From an uncultured Porphyromonadaceae bacterium (GTDB lineage Bacteria > Bacteroidota > Bacteroidia > Bacteroidales > UBA11471): DNA of 64,000 nucleotides. Position 1 is the stretch's first letter; each line of letters starts with the position of its first letter. The translations under genes were made by a program, and so were the position numbers. Under the pieces are notes generated by a model that saw only the letters and a program-made list of their open reading frames with translations, searched no databases and was not told the DNA's origin. This document shows positions 1-8,636 of this stretch, piece after piece. Location of the stretch: positions 1-64,000 of the forward strand of contig URHG01000007.1 in the NCBI GenBank assembly GCA_900547555.1, written 5' to 3'.

Positions 1-1848
1 GAAGGAAAAGAGTATTACTTTTATCGTATCGAAGAAAACGACGTTCTCGACAGCATCGGGTTGAAATTCGATGTTACTCCCGATGTCATCAGGCAATACA
101 ACCCCGAAATAAAACAAGCACCACTCACCGAGGGGCACTTGTTGATTATTCCCGTACGGTACAATACGGCGCAGATAGCCAATGCCCAAAAGACATTCAA
201 TCATGTCGTCGCTAGCGGGGAAACGCTTTATTCGCTCTCCCGTATGTATGGCATATCGATAAACCGTATCACAGCGCTCAATCCGGGAGCAGATGAAGTC
301 ATAAAAATAGGCGATACACTGAGAATTCCCCAAAATGCCATTGTCGGCAATCCCATACAATCGCAAGATGCCTATGTCTATCACACCGTAGCACAAGGGG
401 AAACTCTCTACTCCCTGTCAAAGAGATACCGTACTACGGTAAATAACATACTGAAAGAAAATCCCGGTATCACACCGCAAACTCTACCGGTAGGAGAAGT
501 AATACGCATTGCCTCCGACAATAAAGAATTGACAAAACCTCAACCTAAACCGGAAATCTTTTATTACAAGATAAAAGGCCGCAAAGAAACCATCGAAAGC
601 ATTGCCGAAGAATTCAATGTAACGGTCGATGAAATACTCGCTGTAAACAATGGAAAGAACAAAGTACAACGAGGAAATACGATCGCCATTCCCAAGAAAA
701 ATACCCAAACCGAAGTTTCTCAAACGCCCCCTGTCCAACTCAAAAGAAAAGAAAAAGCCGAAGGAGCGCCTTATAATATAGCTCTTATCCTGCCATTCAT
801 GACAGATAAGCCTCTCGATACAAGATCAACACTCTATACCGAATTTTATCAGGGTTTCCTTCTGGCAGCCGACAGTATGAAAAGAGCCGGTATGTCTCTC
901 AATATCTACGCCATAGACACCCGTGGCAATCATCAATATGTCAAATCGCAACTTGACTTGCTGGCCGATAAAGATCTCGATCTGATTATCGGCCCGGTCG
1001 AAGATGACGACATCTCTTCCGTCGCACAATTTGCAAAAAAGCACGATATCAATATGGTAAATCCGTTTGCCGTAAAAAATATAGAAGCAGAACGCAATGA
1101 CAAAGTATTCCAATGCAACATACCGCATGAGAACCTATATACGCAAAGCCGAGAAAAAATCATCGAAGAAATAAACGGCCGATATGTCGTCTTCATTATC
1201 GACGACAGCGGAAAAGAAAACAGTAAAAACAGTTACCTCGACCTCATCAAAAAAAGCCTCTTGCAACAAGAACGAGATTTTGTCGAAATCTCCCTGGGAC
1301 AAGACCCATATATGGAGACTTTCAGCGAAATGGTTCCGGGTGCAACCGACATCATGTTCCTCACCAACGCATCAAGTCGTAGTTCGGTAGGAAAAGTATT
1401 GGCACCTTTAAGTAAACTGAAAGAAGAAAAGCCTTACCTGAATATTTCGCTTTATGGATATCCCGAATGGCAACTCTATACCAAAGAATATATCAACCAG
1501 TTCCACCAACTGAATACCACTTTCTTCTCCCGTTTCTATACCCTACCTACCGACTCGGCTTCGATGGAAATACAAGACAAGTTCTTGTTTTGGTTTCACA
1601 GGGATATGTTGCCGGCCAATCCCCAACATGTCTTGTTGGGCTACGATACGGGACTTTTCTTTATGACGGCCCTGCAACAGCTCGGCCGCTGTTTCGATCG
1701 GGAGATACAGACATTGGCATATCCCGGAATACAAACGGGATATCACTTCCAACGTATCAATAATTGGAGCGGATTCAACAACAACAATATCTACTTCATA
1801 CGCTTCAAACCTTCACTCGAAATCGTACGAGAAACGATCACCGAATAA
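1..1848 (+). CDS. LysM-repeat protein with periplasmic-binding-like C-terminal domain (5' end outside window)
   Basis: The reading frame is open from base 1, so the true start and any signal peptide lie before the window. The visible protein has four LysM-like modules, which bind peptidoglycan glycan strands; the clearest are GETLYSLSRMYGISINRIT and GETLYSLSKRYRTTVNNIL. A linker rich in Lys, Pro and Gln follows. The last 340 or so residues begin YNIALILPFMTDKPLD and resemble type-1 periplasmic-binding (ABC substrate-binding-like) folds. This architecture is common in Bacteroidota and suggests a cell-wall-associated envelope protein, not a transporter subunit, since no permease or ATPase genes follow. 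The PorT-like gene lies 9 bases downstream, so the two are probably co-transcribed. Confidence 0.85.
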   Translation, partial: EGKEYYFYRIEENDVLDSIGLKFDVTPDVIRQYNPEIKQAPLTEGHLLIIPVRYNTAQIANAQKTFNHVVASGETLYSLSRMYGISINRITALNPGADEVIKIGDTLRIPQNAIVGNPIQSQDAYVYHTVAQGETLYSLSKRYRTTVNNILKENPGITPQTLPVGEVIRIASDNKELTKPQPKPEIFYYKIKGRKETIESIAEEFNVTVDEILAVNNGKNKVQRGNTIAIPKKNTQTEVSQTPPVQLKRKEKAEGAPYNIALILPFMTDKPLDTRSTLYTEFYQGFLLAADSMKRAGMSLNIYAIDTRGNHQYVKSQLDLLADKDLDLIIGPVEDDDISSVAQFAKKHDINMVNPFAVKNIEAERNDKVFQCNIPHENLYTQSREKIIEEINGRYVVFIIDDSGKENSKNSYLDLIKKSLLQQERDFVEISLGQDPYMETFSEMVPGATDIMFLTNASSRSSVGKVLAPLSKLKEEKPYLNISLYGYPEWQLYTKEYINQFHQLNTTFFSRFYTLPTDSASMEIQDKFLFWFHRDMLPANPQHVLLGYDTGLFFMTALQQLGRCFDREIQTLAYPGIQTGYHFQRINNWSGFNNNNIYFIRFKPSLEIVRETITE

Positions 1849-1857
1849 TATCCACTC

Positions 1858-2556
1858 ATGAAACGACTATCCAGCATCGGATTCCTTCTCATCTTATTCC
1901 TGTCTCTCTGTGCACAGTCTCATGCCCAGAGACGATACAACAACTACCGTTCGTTATCGGTCGGTGTCAAAGGCGGTGCAACTTTTTCGAAAGTCAATTT
2001 CAGACCATCGGTACGGGAAAGTTTTCTTCCCGGCATGACCGCTGGCGTATCGGTACGATATATCGAAGAAAAGTTTTTCGGTATCATAGGGGAAGTAAAT
2101 TTCTGTCAGTTCGGCTGGCAAGAAGACTTTTCCAAACAAATTCCGAATACTTACGAATACAGTCATACGATGAACTATATTACCGCCGCCATGCTCTCTC
2201 ATATCTTTTTCGGAAATGAACCCATTCGGGGGTTCATCAATATGGGACCGCAAATCGGTGTATACGTATCCGACAACTATTCTTCCAATTTCGATATTTA
2301 CGAGTTACCGAATTTTTCCGAAAGTTGGGAAACGGGACAATATTACGAACCGATTCAAACAAAATTCGATTACGGTATAACCGCAGGTATCGGCCTCGAA
2401 CTAAAACTGAAAAAACACAGTATCATTCTTGAAGGCCGTTACTATTACGGGCTGAACGACTTTTTCGAGAACAGTAAAGGCAAAGACGCCTATTTTTCCG
2501 CTTCGGCGCACCAACAAATATCGGCAGCCATCTCCTATATGTTTCATATCAAATAA
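1858..2556 (+). CDS. PorT-like outer-membrane beta-barrel protein
   Basis: The 232-residue product starts with a signal peptide (MKRLSSIGFLLILFLSLCAQSHA, cleaved near residue 23). The mature part begins with LSVGVKGGATFSKVNF and alternates short amphipathic strands with Gly-rich turns, as expected for an eight-stranded barrel of the PorT/OmpW-like superfamily. It ends in aromatic residues (SYMFHIK). PorT proteins take part in type IX secretion or its relatives in Bacteroidota, but many paralogues of unknown role exist, so the T9SS link is only possible. It follows the LysM gene with a 9-base gap and is closed by a strong terminator. Confidence 0.75.
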   Translation: MKRLSSIGFLLILFLSLCAQSHAQRRYNNYRSLSVGVKGGATFSKVNFRPSVRESFLPGMTAGVSVRYIEEKFFGIIGEVNFCQFGWQEDFSKQIPNTYEYSHTMNYITAAMLSHIFFGNEPIRGFINMGPQIGVYVSDNYSSNFDIYELPNFSESWETGQYYEPIQTKFDYGITAGIGLELKLKKHSIILEGRYYYGLNDFFENSKGKDAYFSASAHQQISAAISYMFHIK

Positions 2557-2580
2557 GAAGCACAATAAAAATAAAACGAT

Positions 2581-2613
2581 AAAGGAGGGCAGTATTTTAT
2601 ACTGCCCTCCTTT
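2581..2613. terminator. Bidirectional rho-independent terminator
   Basis: Perfect 15-bp arms (AAAGGAGGGCAGTAT and its complement) enclose a 3-base loop. It lies between the convergent barrel and MATE genes, with A and T runs on the two sides. Confidence 0.9.
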
Positions 2614-2634
2614 ATCATTTTTTATTATCCCTTA

Positions 2635-3996
2635 TTATTGTACCGACAAATGCTGACGAGTCATTTTGCGTATATGGTACAACAAAGCAACAACGGCTAT
2701 AATAAATGCAACTGTATCGGCTGCAGGAATACTCCACCAAACACCGTTGGTCCCATAAAAACGGGGTAATATCAACAGACAAGGTATCAAAAACAACAAC
2801 TGCCTCGAAAGAGACAAGAAAATAGAAATCTGCGATTTTCCGATCGATTGGAAAAACTGTGTTATTACGATCTGCAAACCGACAATAGCAAATGCAGCAC
2901 TCATTATACGCAAACCGTTGCGGGAAACGACCAACAACTCGGGGCTGTCGGTAAAGAAACCTACGATCACGCCGGGAATCAACTCATTTGCCAAAAAACC
3001 GATTGTTGTAATACAACCGCCGAAAATCAATCCATAATGCAATGTCTGCCTTACTCTGTCAAAACGGTTGGCCCCATAATTATAACCGATAATAGGTTGC
3101 ATACCTTGCGTCAACCCCATAACGACCATGACGAAAAGAGTAAGCATACGATTGACAATACCGTAGGCTCCAATCGCCATATCTCCACCATAATTCTGTA
3201 ATGTCGTATTGATGATTATTACCACGATACATGCGCAAGAATTCATGAGAAAGGGCGACATTCCGATACTCAAAATAGAGGCTATAATACGACGGTGAAG
3301 TTTGAAACAACCTTTTTTAAAGGAAATGAAACTCTTTTTATTCAAAAAATGCGCCAAAACCCAAACCAAACCTGTCAATTGCGCTATGGCCGTCGCCATA
3401 GCTGCACCGCGAATTCCCCAATCCATGACAAAAATGAATATAGGCGCAACAATCACATTGACCGCAACTGTAAGAAAGGACGAAAGCATCGCTTTCTTAG
3501 GATAACCTGTCGCACGCATCAGGTTATTCAGTCCGACAAACAAATACGCAATAGGATTGGCTATCAGTATAACCTGCATAAAATCCCGAGCATAAGGCAA
3601 TGTTTCGTGGCTCGCCCCAAAAAACAGCAAAATAGGGTCAAGAAAAATAAGGGTTACAATTGTAACAAGCAACCCGTTCGCAAGCAACAAAATAGCCGCA
3701 TTATGCAAAACAAAGGTCGCCCTTTGAATATCTTTCTGTCCCATATATATGGAACTTATCGTTGCAGCTCCTACCCCCACAAGGGTACAAAATGCAATAA
3801 TGAGATTCATCAAAGGAAAAGTAATGGCAAGACCGGCGATAGCCATCGCCCCCACGCCATGCCCGATAAAAATACTGTCGATAACATTATACAACGACAC
3901 TACGGTCATGGCGATGATAGCCGGTAAAGAATACTCTACCAATAATTTTCCGATAGGAGCCGTACCCAATATTTGAGGAGACTGTTTATTCGACAT
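2635..3996 (-). CDS. MATE family efflux transporter
   Basis: The 453-residue polytopic protein has about twelve hydrophobic segments in two homologous halves. It shows MATE features such as MTVVSLYNVIDSIFIGHGVG near the N-terminus and QGMQPIIGYNYGANRFDRV near the middle. MATE proteins export cationic drugs or metabolites across the inner membrane using an H+ or Na+ gradient. Length matches the family. It is monocistronic, ends at the shared terminator and has a candidate -7 box upstream. Substrate cannot be predicted. Confidence 0.9.
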   Translation of the reverse strand: MSNKQSPQILGTAPIGKLLVEYSLPAIIAMTVVSLYNVIDSIFIGHGVGAMAIAGLAITFPLMNLIIAFCTLVGVGAATISSIYMGQKDIQRATFVLHNAAILLLANGLLVTIVTLIFLDPILLFFGASHETLPYARDFMQVILIANPIAYLFVGLNNLMRATGYPKKAMLSSFLTVAVNVIVAPIFIFVMDWGIRGAAMATAIAQLTGLVWVLAHFLNKKSFISFKKGCFKLHRRIIASILSIGMSPFLMNSCACIVVIIINTTLQNYGGDMAIGAYGIVNRMLTLFVMVVMGLTQGMQPIIGYNYGANRFDRVRQTLHYGLIFGGCITTIGFLANELIPGVIVGFFTDSPELLVVSRNGLRIMSAAFAIVGLQIVITQFFQSIGKSQISIFLSLSRQLLFLIPCLLILPRFYGTNGVWWSIPAADTVAFIIAVVALLYHIRKMTRQHLSVQ

Positions 3997-4030
3997 AAAT
4001 CATCTTTTTCTTTAAATCCTTTAACGGCCG

Positions 4031-4038
4031 CAAAGGTA
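4031..4038 (-). promoter_or_regulatory. Candidate -7 box for the MATE gene
   Basis: CAAAGGTA on the + strand reads TACCTTTG on the minus strand, matching the Bacteroidota -7 consensus TAnnTTTG, 35 bases before the MATE start. No good TTTG -33 element is visible. Confidence 0.5.
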
Positions 4039-4105
4039 CAAATTATTTGTGTAGTCGGGCGATTTTTATTTCCTTTGCAGCGTTAAACAAATACAATAAA
4101 GTCCG

Positions 4106-4741
4106 ATGGATACGACTATCGCCGCCCTTTTCGATTTAGACGGAGTCATTATCGACACCGAGCCTCAATACAGTGTTTTTTGGGATAAGACCGGTGCCGA
4201 ATATTTACACGACACCGACCATTTCGGCATGAAAATCAAAGGAAATACGTTGCGCCAGATTTTCGACCTTTTTTTTGCCGGGCATGAAGATTGGCAAAAA
4301 CAAATAGCCTCGGATCTTCTGAAATGGGAGAAATCCATGCATTTCGACCTGATACCGGGAATTCTCGAATTTTTAAAAGCATTACGTGATAATCATATCC
4401 GCACTGCGATTGTTACCAGTTCGGACAACGAAAAATTAGACAGCCTGTGGCAGGCACACCCCGAACTTAAAGGATATTTCGATACAATTATATCGGCCGA
4501 TGACATTACCCGTTCGAAACCCGATCCCGAAGGTTATCTTTTGGCCGCACACAGATTGGGAGTGAAACCTGAAAAAGCTTTCGTTTTCGAAGATTCCCGA
4601 GCCGGATTGCAGGCTGGTCGCGCAGGCGGCATGACGGTCATCGGCGTAGCAACCACCCTCTCTGCCGATGAAATAATACCCCTCGCCGATCGCGTCATCA
4701 ATGATTTTACAGGAATATCTCCTCAGGAAATTTTAGTATAA
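4106..4741 (+). CDS. HAD-superfamily sugar-phosphate phosphatase/mutase-like protein
   Basis: The 211-residue protein is a complete subclass-I HAD hydrolase. Motif I is FDLDGVIIDTEP with the nucleophile and acid Asp pair, motif II is VTSS near residue 110, motif III is the KPDP lysine, and motif IV is FEDSRAGLQAGRAGG. The helical cap between motifs I and II is the beta-phosphoglucomutase/phosphoglycolate phosphatase type. It probably dephosphorylates or isomerises a small phosphosugar in the cytoplasm; exact substrate is not readable. It stands alone between two reverse-strand units. Confidence 0.85.
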   Translation: MDTTIAALFDLDGVIIDTEPQYSVFWDKTGAEYLHDTDHFGMKIKGNTLRQIFDLFFAGHEDWQKQIASDLLKWEKSMHFDLIPGILEFLKALRDNHIRTAIVTSSDNEKLDSLWQAHPELKGYFDTIISADDITRSKPDPEGYLLAAHRLGVKPEKAFVFEDSRAGLQAGRAGGMTVIGVATTLSADEIIPLADRVINDFTGISPQEILV

Positions 4742-4784
4742 CGTTTCTCCTGTTTATCCGGGAAAATTCTTCACCACTCAAAAA

Positions 4785-5555
4785 TCACGGACAATCGGGG
4801 TGATGATAACGACCTTTCTTTTCTGAAATACGGCCATATTCAATAGCCCTCACGGGACAACGGTGTATACAAGCCAAGCATTGAACGCACCCTTTCTTCT
4901 TCCATCGGGGACGACCTTCCCGATCTCCCGAAATCGTTTTTGTAGGGCATATTCGGATACATTTTCCACATGCCGTACAAGCATCGGTTACACGAAACGA
5001 ATTTCCCGAACAAACGTATTTCCTGAACAATGGATATACGAGACTTTTCAATCCCGGTAACTTTCCCGAACCGTACAACCGATGCGCTCCCCCTCGTCTT
5101 ACTGCTTCGACTATGGCTTGTACACGGGCAGAAGCCGCATTTAACTTTTCCTCTGCAACAGACGGTGCGTCGACATCGAACCCGGGCAGTAAAATATAAT
5201 TATTCGGCATCTGTACAGAAAAAGCGGATGTCAGCCGCAAACCTTTACGATGCAACATTTTATCGACGATTTTATCTGTCCGACCACAATCGTCCCCACA
5301 TACGCATACTATATATATCGGTTGACCGGTATAATCATCGGTAACAAATCCATCGATAAAATCAAACATTGGGACAGCCGGCCCCCATGAATGGACGGGG
5401 AAAACAAGAAACAACGGTTCTTTATCCGAAAAAACAGATAAGCGACTCCCCTCTTCTTTCCGAGATACCACCGAATGTAACGACATGCCGAAAGCATCGG
5501 CCAACTGCCGGGCGACCCACAAAGAATTTCCTGTTGCCGAAAAATAAAAGACCAT
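4785..5555 (-). CDS. EFR1-type flavodoxin-ferredoxin fusion protein
   Basis: The 256-residue protein joins an N-terminal flavodoxin-like domain (MVFYFSATGNSLWVARQLA, an FMN phosphate-binding loop) to a C-terminal pair of 4Fe-4S motifs: CTACGKCIRICP and CVQCLACIHRCP near residues 193 and 219. It is probably a soluble electron carrier in anaerobic redox metabolism, passing electrons between flavin and iron-sulfur centres; partners are unknown. The start is 2 bases after the kdsA stop, so it is the last gene of the reverse-strand kdsA cluster. Confidence 0.88.
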   Translation of the reverse strand: MVFYFSATGNSLWVARQLADAFGMSLHSVVSRKEEGSRLSVFSDKEPLFLVFPVHSWGPAVPMFDFIDGFVTDDYTGQPIYIVCVCGDDCGRTDKIVDKMLHRKGLRLTSAFSVQMPNNYILLPGFDVDAPSVAEEKLNAASARVQAIVEAVRRGGAHRLYGSGKLPGLKSLVYPLFRKYVCSGNSFRVTDACTACGKCIRICPTKTISGDREGRPRWKKKGCVQCLACIHRCPVRAIEYGRISEKKGRYHHPDCP

Positions 5556-5557
5556 AA

Positions 5558-6385
5558 CTACTCGATAGCAAAAGTATTCACAACCTTCCGCAAGGCAACC
5601 AAGCGACTCAGCAAGGAATCCAATCGATGAAGAGGTAGCATATTGGCGCCATCGGATTTCGCTTTTTCAGGCTCCGGGTGCGTTTCCATAAAAAGACCAT
5701 CTACCCCGACCGCCACACCGGCCCGGGCTATCGTCTCGATAAGACGGGGCATTCCGCCGGTTACCCCGCACGTCTGATTGGGTTGCTGCAAAGAGTGCGT
5801 TACATCAAGCACTACGGGGAAACCGCTCGCCTGCATTTCGGGAATACCTCGGTAATCGACAATCAAATCCTGATAACCGAATGTCGTACCTCGTTCGGTA
5901 AGCATGACATGATTATTGCCGGCTTCGACGACTTTATCTGCTGCAAACTGCATGGCTTCGGGCGAAAGGAACTGTCCTTTTTTTATATTCACTATTTTCC
6001 CCGTTCGAGCCGCAGCCAGCAACAAATCGGTCTGTCTGCATAAAAATGCGGGTATTTGCAACACATCGACATATTCGGCTGCCATAGCAGCTTCATCGGC
6101 CGTATGAATATCGGTTACCACCGGAATACCGAATGTCTCACGTATCTTACGCAATATGCGCAACGCCTTTTCATCGCCAATACCCGTGAATGAATCGATA
6201 CGGGAGCGATTGGCTTTACGGTATGAACCTTTGAATATATAGGGAATCTTCCACTTATCGGTAATTTTTACGATAGTCTCGGCTATATGCATAGCCATTT
6301 CTTCTCCTTCGATAACGCAAGGACCGGCCAATAGAAAAAACATTCCGGAACCGGTATGTTTCAGTTGTTCGATTTGGGGATACAT
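5558..6385 (-). CDS. kdsA: 3-deoxy-8-phosphooctulonate synthase
   Basis: The 275-residue enzyme condenses phosphoenolpyruvate with arabinose 5-phosphate to give KDO 8-phosphate for lipopolysaccharide core synthesis. It carries the DAHP/KDO8P synthase barrel: FLLAGPCVIEGEEMA near the N-terminus, FKGSYRKANRSR, the TERGTTFGYQDLIVD segment, VLDVTHSLQQPN and the METHPEPEKAKSDGANML signature. Length is normal. It sits 6 bases downstream of rsmE and 2 bases upstream of the EFR1 gene. Confidence 0.97.
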   Translation of the reverse strand: MYPQIEQLKHTGSGMFFLLAGPCVIEGEEMAMHIAETIVKITDKWKIPYIFKGSYRKANRSRIDSFTGIGDEKALRILRKIRETFGIPVVTDIHTADEAAMAAEYVDVLQIPAFLCRQTDLLLAAARTGKIVNIKKGQFLSPEAMQFAADKVVEAGNNHVMLTERGTTFGYQDLIVDYRGIPEMQASGFPVVLDVTHSLQQPNQTCGVTGGMPRLIETIARAGVAVGVDGLFMETHPEPEKAKSDGANMLPLHRLDSLLSRLVALRKVVNTFAIE

Positions 6386-6391
6386 CGTTTT

Positions 6392-7111
6392 TTATTTAAC
6401 TATGTTATTTTTCATCATATTCATCACATGTAACGTATGGCAAGCAACCAATCCTGCTGTTTCGGTACGTAAACGGGTATCGCCCAACGATATGGGGCGA
6501 AAACCGTTTGTCACGGCCAAATCAACTTCTTCGGGACTGAAATCGCCCTCGGGTCCTATCAATATCACGGCATCGTGCCCCGGCTTGTAACAATCGGTCA
6601 ACAATACCCGTTCATCGTCCCGGCAATGAGCGATATATTTTTCGCCATCGAACGGACGTTCGACAAAATGTCGAAAATCGGTCATTTCATCGAGACGGGG
6701 GCATACGGCTTTGAGCGATTGCTTCATCGCCGAAACGAGTATTTTCCGCAACCGATCGGTTTTCAGTTCCTTCCTCTCGGAAAAACGACAAAGCAACGGC
6801 GTTATCGAGTCGATACCTACCTCGGTACATTTCTCGGCAAACCATTCCATACGATCGATATTCTTGGTTGGGGCAATAGCGATATGCACCTTAAATTTCC
6901 ATGACGGAGGCGTCGGAATCGTCTCGACAATTTCTACGGCACAACGCTTCGGGTGAGCCAAAGATATAACCGCTTTATAAAAAGTTCCCATGCCATCGGC
7001 CAGTAATATTTCCGCTCCTTCGGGCAACCGCAACACTTTTACGCAGTGATGGGATTCTTCTTCGGGCAATTCACGGACAATGGCAATATCCGGGGTATAA
7101 AATATATGCAT
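6392..7111 (-). CDS. rsmE: 16S rRNA (uracil1498-N3)-methyltransferase
   Basis: The 239-residue SPOUT-family methyltransferase modifies U1498 of 16S rRNA in the assembled small subunit. The knotted SAM site is visible as ILIGPEGDFSPEEVDLA and SLGDTRLRTETAGLVA near the C-terminus, and the N-terminal PUA-like region contains HHCVKVLRL. Length fits the family. It lies between a tiny upstream frame and kdsA, with 6 bases between rsmE and kdsA. Confidence 0.95.
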   Translation of the reverse strand: MHIFYTPDIAIVRELPEEESHHCVKVLRLPEGAEILLADGMGTFYKAVISLAHPKRCAVEIVETIPTPPSWKFKVHIAIAPTKNIDRMEWFAEKCTEVGIDSITPLLCRFSERKELKTDRLRKILVSAMKQSLKAVCPRLDEMTDFRHFVERPFDGEKYIAHCRDDERVLLTDCYKPGHDAVILIGPEGDFSPEEVDLAVTNGFRPISLGDTRLRTETAGLVACHTLHVMNMMKNNIVK

Positions 7112-7115
7112 CTTT

Positions 7116-7301
7116 CTATTTTTTGAGATATGCTATTCCGGCTTTCCAAACCGAGCAAGCTCCGATAATGCTTACTGCGCAAAGATACGAAATAGTACCG
7201 ATTATTTTCAGAAATACAGAGTGATCTTTCACGGGATACACCCTACCCCTTATCGGGAAAGAGATTTTCCAACAAGTACAAATCATACTCCCTCTCTTCA
7301 C
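7116..7301 (-). CDS. Possible small membrane protein
   Basis: This 61-codon frame starts at a GTG and fills the 191-base space between the bifunctional nuclease stop and rsmE. It has one hydrophobic stretch (FLKIIGTISYLCAVSIIGAC) and a basic tail, so a single-span membrane protein is possible. In another frame an ATG that overlaps the nuclease stop would give only 20 residues. I recognise no family. The tight spacing is the main support; it could be a non-coding spacer. Confidence 0.3.
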   Translation of the reverse strand: MKRGSMICTCWKISFPIRGRVYPVKDHSVFLKIIGTISYLCAVSIIGACSVWKAGIAYLKK

Positions 7302-7910
7302 TCATGATGGAAGCGAATCCTCTCCCGAGCGCCGTTTCAGTTCCTGCTGTATGCGAGAAGCCTGCTCATATTCTTCTTTATCGACGGCTTGTTGTAAACG
7401 CCTTTTCAATTCTTCCGTACTATACGACTCGATAGAAAATTTTTTTACCGGAATATCTGTCTCCGTATCTGTATTTTTTCCCGACGATATTTCTATGGGA
7501 TCGGGGGTAATTCCCGCACTATCCAATATAGAACGTGTCGTAAATATAGGCGCATGCATACGCATGGCCAATGCTATCGCATCGGACGCGCGAGCATCGA
7601 TATGTACTTCTCTGTCTCCATCATTAAAAATCATTTCGGTCGAGAATAGTCCGTCCTCGTAATGATATATAAATATCTCTTGCAACTGTATACCGAAAGC
7701 CTTGGAAAACGAAGAAAACAAATCATGCGTAAGAGGTCGTTGAGGGACAACCCGCTGTATGAACGCCATAATAGATTGAGCCTCGGCCAGCCTAATGGCA
7801 ATAGGCAGCTGCCGTACACCGCCCTCCTCTATCATTATCAAAATATAGGTTTCGGGGTGCGTTCGATTATATGTAATGCCTAAAACGTTTAACGCCACTT
7901 TTTCATTCAT
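7302..7910 (-). CDS. Bifunctional nuclease (DUF151) family protein with UVR-like tail
   Basis: The 202-residue protein has an N-terminal BFN/DUF151 domain (about residues 10 to 135, including PIAIRLAEAQSIMAFIQ and the DARASDAIALAMRMHAPIF segment). A C-terminal UVR-like helical hairpin follows (STEELKRRLQQAVDKEEYEQ). BFN proteins act on DNA or RNA in some bacteria and plants; the role in Bacteroidota is uncertain. It heads the reverse-strand cluster leading to rsmE and kdsA. Confidence 0.9.
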   Translation of the reverse strand: MNEKVALNVLGITYNRTHPETYILIMIEEGGVRQLPIAIRLAEAQSIMAFIQRVVPQRPLTHDLFSSFSKAFGIQLQEIFIYHYEDGLFSTEMIFNDGDREVHIDARASDAIALAMRMHAPIFTTRSILDSAGITPDPIEISSGKNTDTETDIPVKKFSIESYSTEELKRRLQQAVDKEEYEQASRIQQELKRRSGEDSLPS

Positions 7911-7988
7911 ATCGGTTTCGTTTTTCTTTATAACGATTTTATCCCGTAATCAGTTGTAAAAGAGTATATAATAAAACTCCGACTCATC

Positions 7989-8498
7989 TCATTGTACCGT
8001 ATCTTTCTCGATTGTAACCAAACAACCTACCGTAACAAGGTCTACCAACTTTTCTACATCTCTGTTGTGAAGACGTATGCAACCTTCGCTACAACGAGTC
8101 CCGATCGACTCGGGAAAACAAGTACCGTGTATCCCTATTCCTGTAAACCCTCTCACACCTAATCTGATAAAATAAGGGCCATAAGCTTTTTCGATAAGAC
8201 CTTTACCATCACAGAAATCATGAGCCCAACGGGAAGAGTTCTGTATCTGAGTAATCGGGAAACAGCCTTCGGGAGTACGATTGTCGCCTTTCTTCTGCTT
8301 GTTTCCCAGTTCCTTGCCACAACCTATCATACAACGCAACAATACTTGCCCGCCGACACTATAAACCGTAAGTTCCATATCCGATTTCGATATGTGAACA
8401 TAATTCGATGACTTTTCCTGTGCCGACAGATTTATTCCGCACACAGACAAAAGCAGTGCCAGCATACACAGATATATCGCTCTCGAATAAAAAGCCAT
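7989..8498 (-). CDS. L,D-transpeptidase (YkuD) family protein
   Basis: The 169-residue exported protein has a signal peptide ending near residue 26 (GINLSA). The YkuD domain shows GIHGTCFPESIG followed by RCSEGCIRLHN, which supplies the conserved His and the catalytic Cys. Such enzymes cross-link peptidoglycan or attach proteins to it in the periplasm through an L,D-transpeptidation reaction resistant to most beta-lactams. It lacks a LysM or other binding domain. It is divergent from metH, with its own -7 box upstream. Confidence 0.92.
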   Translation of the reverse strand: MAFYSRAIYLCMLALLLSVCGINLSAQEKSSNYVHISKSDMELTVYSVGGQVLLRCMIGCGKELGNKQKKGDNRTPEGCFPITQIQNSSRWAHDFCDGKGLIEKAYGPYFIRLGVRGFTGIGIHGTCFPESIGTRCSEGCIRLHNRDVEKLVDLVTVGCLVTIEKDTVQ

Positions 8499-8514
8499 AA
8501 CCTTCCTAAATTTA

Positions 8515-8522
8515 CAAATTTA
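8515..8522 (-). promoter_or_regulatory. Candidate -7 box for the L,D-transpeptidase gene
   Basis: The minus strand reads TAAATTTG, matching TAnnTTTG, 17 bases upstream of the start codon. No clear -33 element. Confidence 0.4.
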
Positions 8523-8603
8523 TTTTCGTGTGTAAATATAGCAATAATATTTACCCTCTACTCAATATTTCGCCTTTATTCACCCCTATTTTCTCTTTTT
8601 TAT

Positions 8604-8611
8604 TACCTTTG
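8604..8611 (+). promoter_or_regulatory. Candidate -7 box for metH
   Basis: TACCTTTG matches the Bacteroidota -7 consensus and lies 25 bases before the metH ATG. The short leader leaves no room for a cobalamin riboswitch. Confidence 0.55.
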
Positions 8612-8636
8612 TCTTCTTAAATATTTTATTCCGATA

